From: Phoronis australis
Taxonomy: Eukaryota > Phoronida > Phoronidae
DNA length: 32,977 nucleotides
Direction of reading: 5' to 3'
NCBI GenBank assembly: GCA_002633005.1
Contig: NMRA01000108.1
Coordinates: 130,934 to 163,910 of the forward strand
Part shown: in pieces, positions 29,326 through 32,977 of the stretch
How positions within the stretch are numbered: position 1 is the stretch's first letter
Layout: every line of letters starts with the position of its first letter
Made by a program: the position numbers and the translations under genes
The notes under the pieces: model-generated
Seen by the model: the letters and a program-made list of their open reading frames with translations, nothing else
What the model was told of the DNA's origin: nothing
Databases searched by the model: none

Positions 29326-31360
29326 ATTAGCCAACAGACATTAGAGAATTGAGGACTTTTAGGATCTTCATTAAATGAAAGATAATGTAAAGTACATAAT
29401 CAAAACTTAATTGAAGACGACTAGTATTTCATTTTCGTTTACACCTGGCATTATATTTAAGAACGCAGTTTCCAAGTGAGTCCTCCCCTCTAGACTTGTC
29501 CTAAACTATCCTGAAGCTCTGGCTAGGTTTATTTATTAGGGCACTAGATCGTCGCAGGAGTTCCCGCCAAATATTGTGTGTAACTGCTTGTAGAATTATC
29601 GCCCTCGGTGCGCCCGCATAATGCAGTGTTATTCCCCAACACCACGTCAAGATATTTACTGGACACGTTTGAGTGATTGACGGCGGATCATTTACCACGA
29701 AAAACTCCTTTTTAAAAACATTTGTCAATTTTTATCATACTTCATATTCACATCATCGCTAGGTATTGCGCTTCTATCCAATTTGACCAAGCAATCACAC
29801 AGATAAGGAATTAGCGTGCAAGTTCCTCAAAGGCGGCGGCACTACTGAACTGGGTTCTAATGCTGCCTCGGGTTTCCGCCAAAATGCTATTCAGCAGGCG
29901 TAGATTAACAAAATGGCTTCTTCATCGGTCGTAAAGGCCATGTCAGGCTGATTATGCAATATAAACTATGTTACAGCCGTATATCTATTGTTAGACAATC
30001 ACACTATTAAAAGGTTGCAATAGCGATGACACTACATGTTGGATTAAGACTAACAATGAAGTTTAAGACGGCGATGGCTATGATCAAAAAACAAGGGCCC
30101 TCAGACAATGCAAAAGTTTAAGAAACAAAAAATTGGTAGATGCAGATGACACCCTCTGCAAATCCCAGTAGCGTAAAACATTTATCTGTGAAAGCAATTG
30201 TTCACCTCGTTGGCGACTGGTTTCAAGTTCAATATCACCGATTGTGAAATTCGTTTTGGTCAAGCACGAATGCAAAGTAAAAGGGTACGAGATTTGCATG
30301 CGTTTTAAGTCAGGCGCATTAATACTTTAATAGAAAAACAGTCTTTTGATCTAAAGCACGCGAAAAAACATCAAGTACCTTGTTTGCCTTGGGGCAGTAC
30401 AGTATCAAGTCCTAGGTACAAAGACCATTCTCGTATTCTGTCAGTGATTGGAAATTGAAAACACTGCCAAACAATAGAGCGAAGGCATACATAATTTGAA
30501 CAGTATTTCTAAACTTAAGACAAATTATGACGATTACTACAACTTTAATTTTGAAAAGTTAATCATTTTGTTAGATTGCAAACAAGTCCTGCGCAAATAC
30601 TGATACCCAACAAGCAATGAAAATACTGACTTAAATTTGGCAAGATATCCCTTTAAAATGTACCTATCTCAAGGTATTCGACCATCACACGTCGAAAGCA
30701 CTTAGTTTTAAGGTCCAAAATTTATACTCAACCTTTTTTGACCGACTACTGGACCACGGGTACAATGGGTAATCTACGACCATGAATTTTAAATCTGATT
30801 TACATGATTAATCGCCCAGTGTGAAGGGGGGGGGTCTATTTCGGTAACGTTCCTAAGAGCACAAACGACTTAATGCACAGTTTCATTAAATTGGTAGTGC
30901 TCAGAAGTCGTGACTTAAGAAGTGCTTGACGTCCATTAGTATACCGGCATTTGAAAGGTGCAAATAAACTAGTCAATTGTCACCCTACTTAAACAGCAAT
31001 AACGTATTCAAAGATTTTTCGGAATATACGATATACCTTTCAAGTTATCATACCAGATCAAAGGGCGGTGTTTTTGTTAAGGTATTTCTAAATTAATTTC
31101 ATAGCAGTCTACCTCAAAGTTGCTGTCACAATTGTTCAGTCAACGGCATGTGGGAATGGTAATATATTCTTTGTTTATAAAGTATGTTTGTGACATGTCG
31201 TGACATGCATGGCAGTGGGTCTAAAGAACTCATCTTATTGCTGAAACTTTTCGTGATGGCCACAGGGTCTGAAGCGAACGTTACTTTCTTTGATCTAAAC
31301 AACCTTCTGTTGCAGCAACACGACCTGACTTCATGTCAAGATTAACCGACGTCCGCCAAA
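29326..31360. other. Upstream flank of the second FReD gene copy
   Basis: Matches copy A 4680-6655 nearly throughout, for example the GCAATTGTTCACCTC and ATCGCCCAGTGTGAAGG stretches. It is about 85 bases shorter near 30890, where copy A has the GATGTTGCTCA direct repeat. No gene is supported; the minus-strand frames 29501-29728 and 30084-30299 have no domain. Confidence 0.7.
31190..31207. promoter_or_regulatory. Conserved upstream double CATG motif, copy B
   Basis: GTGACATGTCGTGACATG, identical to copy A 6471-6488 and at a similar distance from the TATA box. Confidence 0.35.
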
Positions 31361-31363
31361 CCC

Positions 31364-31371
31364 TATATAAA
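31364..31371 (+). promoter_or_regulatory. TATA box of the second FReD copy
   Basis: TATATAAA lies 69 bases before the ATG, exactly as in copy A, within a well-conserved promoter region. Confidence 0.7.
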
Positions 31372-31432
31372 CAATAAGTACTCCCTTGTATTTCACGAAT
31401 CGGTTTGTTTCCTAAATTTTTGTTAACCAATC

Positions 31433-31497
31433 ATGACGATGCTCCGTACCTGTCTGCTGACACTGTCTATGGCAATGCTGCTGTCCGGTGTTACTGG
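31433..31497 (+). CDS. Second FReD gene copy, exon 1 (signal peptide), partial gene
   Basis: Encodes the same 21 residues plus GG as exon 1 of the complete gene, with one silent third-base difference in 65 bases and the same GTAAGT donor. The surrounding intron and promoter differ far more, so the exon seems to be under selection. Exon 2 was not found in the remaining 1480 bases; in copy A it starts 757 bases after exon 1. The rest of the gene either lies past the window or is lost. The open frame at 31566-31811 is in the intron and is not part of it. Confidence 0.75.
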
Positions 31498-31990
31498 GTA
31501 AGTTTGTTAAAATGTGAAATAGTGCACTTGGGTGTTCTAGAAAGACTAAAAATACATAGTAGTAGATGTATGTGAGTTACGAGCCGAATCACAACAATAA
31601 TATTAGATTGTCACGCATCCCTTTGCTATTGAACAAGCTACGTCGTGTAACAGTCAAACTTATCATGGATATACATTTAGGTGTTTGGTGCAACCAAGCC
31701 TTGGTGAATAAATGCAGCGAACTACTAGACTTACATAACACGTATCCCATGGCAACGGGTCACTATAGCACTCACATCATGCACCAATCAGGAGCGGATC
31801 CAGGATTTTGAGTTAGGGGGGCCAGGGCCCCATTGGTCCCAGTCTAAATCCGCCACTGCCAATGAATTTTTATTTCATTGGTGGATTCTTATACTGACTG
31901 GTATCTAGGTTTGACACCTTTCCCCCGATACGAGCTGCATGGCGTTCAGAAAAAACAGCGGTTATTTGGCTTGAAATCGTCATTTCCTCA
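31498..31990 (+). other. Intron 1 of the second FReD copy (5' part)
   Basis: Aligns with copy A intron 1: GTTCTAGA, GAACAAGCTACGTC, AATGCAGCGAACTAC (AATGTAGCGAACTAC in A), CCATGGCAACG and CCGATACGAGCTGCATGG-like stretches. It is interrupted by the 70-bp mini-element. Similarity fades after about 31990. Confidence 0.7.
31789..31858. mobile_element. 70-bp inverted-repeat mini-element with 5-bp target duplication
   Basis: The left end CAGGAGCGGATCCAG and the reverse complement of the right end, CAGTGGCGGATTTAG, match at 11 of 15 positions. The interior is GC-rich and partly self-complementary (GGGGGCCAGGGCCCC). CCAAT stands on both sides (31784-31788, 31859-31863), whereas copy A has a single CCAATGA at this place. 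The CAG-GCGGAT ends recall hAT-type termini, but hAT elements make 8-bp duplications. It cannot move on its own. Confidence 0.75.
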
Positions 31991-32977
31991 GAAACTCGTT
32001 TTCCTGCAAGCACTGATGACTTTGCAATGAATTGGATTCTGTTCGTTTGTTGCCAACTGGCAGAGGACTTGAATAAACATGTAGCACGTCTTTAACATTG
32101 TCATAATGTATCGAAATTTATGTGATACAAATGTAGTTCCTAAAGAAGGGACGTGTTCTTAACTAAATCATTGGGTTTGGGACATAGAAAATACAGCATT
32201 AATGCCGAATGGTAACACCTGTTGTGCAGTCTTACGCTGGCGACCACATATACAAAAATGAATATCGTTAAATAGTCAAGATCCCATGTAATTCGAAGTG
32301 AGGTTGGTGGTGAGTTGTAATATGCGAGAGCTGTTAACGCTTCTGTCCGAAACGTCCGAGATACATGTACATTACATGTACAGGGTTCTAGACTGAATCT
32401 GAAAATTTTTTGTGCATCAAGTTAAGTCCCCGGACTCAGGTGACAAAACACAGCCTTCAGAGGCGAACTTTTCTATTTAAACAACTCAATTGTGTCCTGC
32501 TTTGTTTGATTTAACATTTTAATTGCAACAAAAAGTGTGGAAGTCTCCGATATCCATGGAACAGCCTCGGTGGCTGAAGCTGAGATGCAATAACGAACTA
32601 TCAGTTCTCATTTTTAAGCCAATACATCATGACTTATCTGAGGATAGAGCAAGATGAAACCAATTTTACATTGGTGACGTATTTAAATCGAAGGCTGTTT
32701 TGCGAAAGGCGCCGAGCTCATTTAAGACCTAACGTTTTAGATCGTACTTGGTGTCAAGCGGTTGCCAATAATTCACGCCCCGTTTCCTTGCTCAAGAATA
32801 GTTCTGGCCAGTTTGATTGGAAACCTTAAAGGAGAGTGCCACCCCAAAACAGTCTATTTTACATCAATTTAGGTCGAGTAGTTCTACTCGATAACGGCAG
32901 CCGGGTTCGGTTGCGTTACCTGACACCTGACGGCAGACGGACGTGTTGAAATTATCCGATGACGTAATTGGTTTCAC
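31991..32977. other. Non-coding right edge, nothing coding recognised
   Basis: Would be intron 1 of the second copy if that gene continues. No exon 2-like sequence was seen. The open frame 32629-32829 has no recognisable domain. The last 150 bases (GGAGAGTGCCACC... at 32831) look repeat-like; GGGAGAGTGCCACC also occurs near 1834. Confidence 0.5.
32874..32891. repeat. Perfect 8-bp palindrome with TT loop
   Basis: TCGAGTAG (32874-32881) and CTACTCGA (32884-32891) are perfect inverted repeats separated by TT. Confidence 0.85.

Larger units (their letters stand above)
13740..32000 (+). repeat. Segmental duplication, copy B (enlarged by insertions)
   Basis: Carries the copy A blocks in the same order and orientation. 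The offset steps up from about 12.4 kb (near 14040) to 16.2 kb (near 18800), 21.1 kb (near 25150) and 24.7 kb (near 29350 onward). Each step coincides with sequence absent from copy A: the LINE, the 237-bp array with the TTAA transposon, and the THAP-containing insertion. Between about 2000 and 2578 of copy A, some 0.5 kb seems to be missing here beside the LINE. Confidence 0.78.

Noticed and set aside
25852-29330. AATTAG at both borders of the THAP insertion as a target duplication
   Set aside because: Borders are only estimated and no inverted ends were found, so a 6-bp match may be chance.

Overview
The window is eukaryotic, AT-rich animal DNA: one spliced gene with GT-AG introns, short exons in long non-coding stretches, many transposon remnants and no bacterial gene organisation. 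The gene type and the repeats suggest a marine invertebrate (cephalochordate, hemichordate, mollusc or similar). The species cannot be fixed from the sequence alone.

The only complete gene is a six-exon, plus-strand gene (6728-13558) for a secreted 288-residue fibrinogen-related protein: a signal peptide, a short linker with two cysteines, then a full fibrinogen C-terminal (FReD) domain of the ficolin/tachylectin type. All six exons join in phase. A TATATAAA box lies 69 bases before the ATG, and AATAAA signals follow the stop codon.

The gene sits inside a large head-to-tail duplication. Copy A runs from about 1320 to 13740. Copy B starts at about 13740 and can still be recognised to about 32000. 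Copy B reproduces the upstream region, the TATA box and the signal-peptide exon (31433-31497) almost unchanged. Its remaining exons are not in the window, so a second FReD gene probably continues off the right edge.

Copy B has been enlarged from the original spacing of about 12.4 kb to about 24.7 kb by sequence absent from copy A. (1) A degraded APE-type LINE lies on the minus strand (about 14300-18680), with ORF1, endonuclease, reverse transcriptase and a C-terminal CCHC motif. (2) A 3492-bp DNA transposon (20989-24480) has terminal inverted repeats and TTAA target duplications, lies inside a 237-bp tandem array, and carries a broken transposase-like gene with a C2H2 finger that I cannot place in a named superfamily. 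(3) About 3.5 kb (about 25850-29325) holds a frameshifted THAP domain and a fragment resembling a DDE_Tnp_4 nuclease. (4) A 70-bp inverted-repeat mini-element (31789-31858) has a 5-bp target duplication, and the empty site is preserved in copy A.

The first 530 bases hold a dispersed repeat built of diverged units of about 150 bp with two CTCF-like motifs, a GGAC microsatellite and a 16-bp-stem hairpin. No tRNA, rRNA, CRISPR or prokaryotic features were seen. Duplication boundaries and the limits of degraded elements are estimates by eye.
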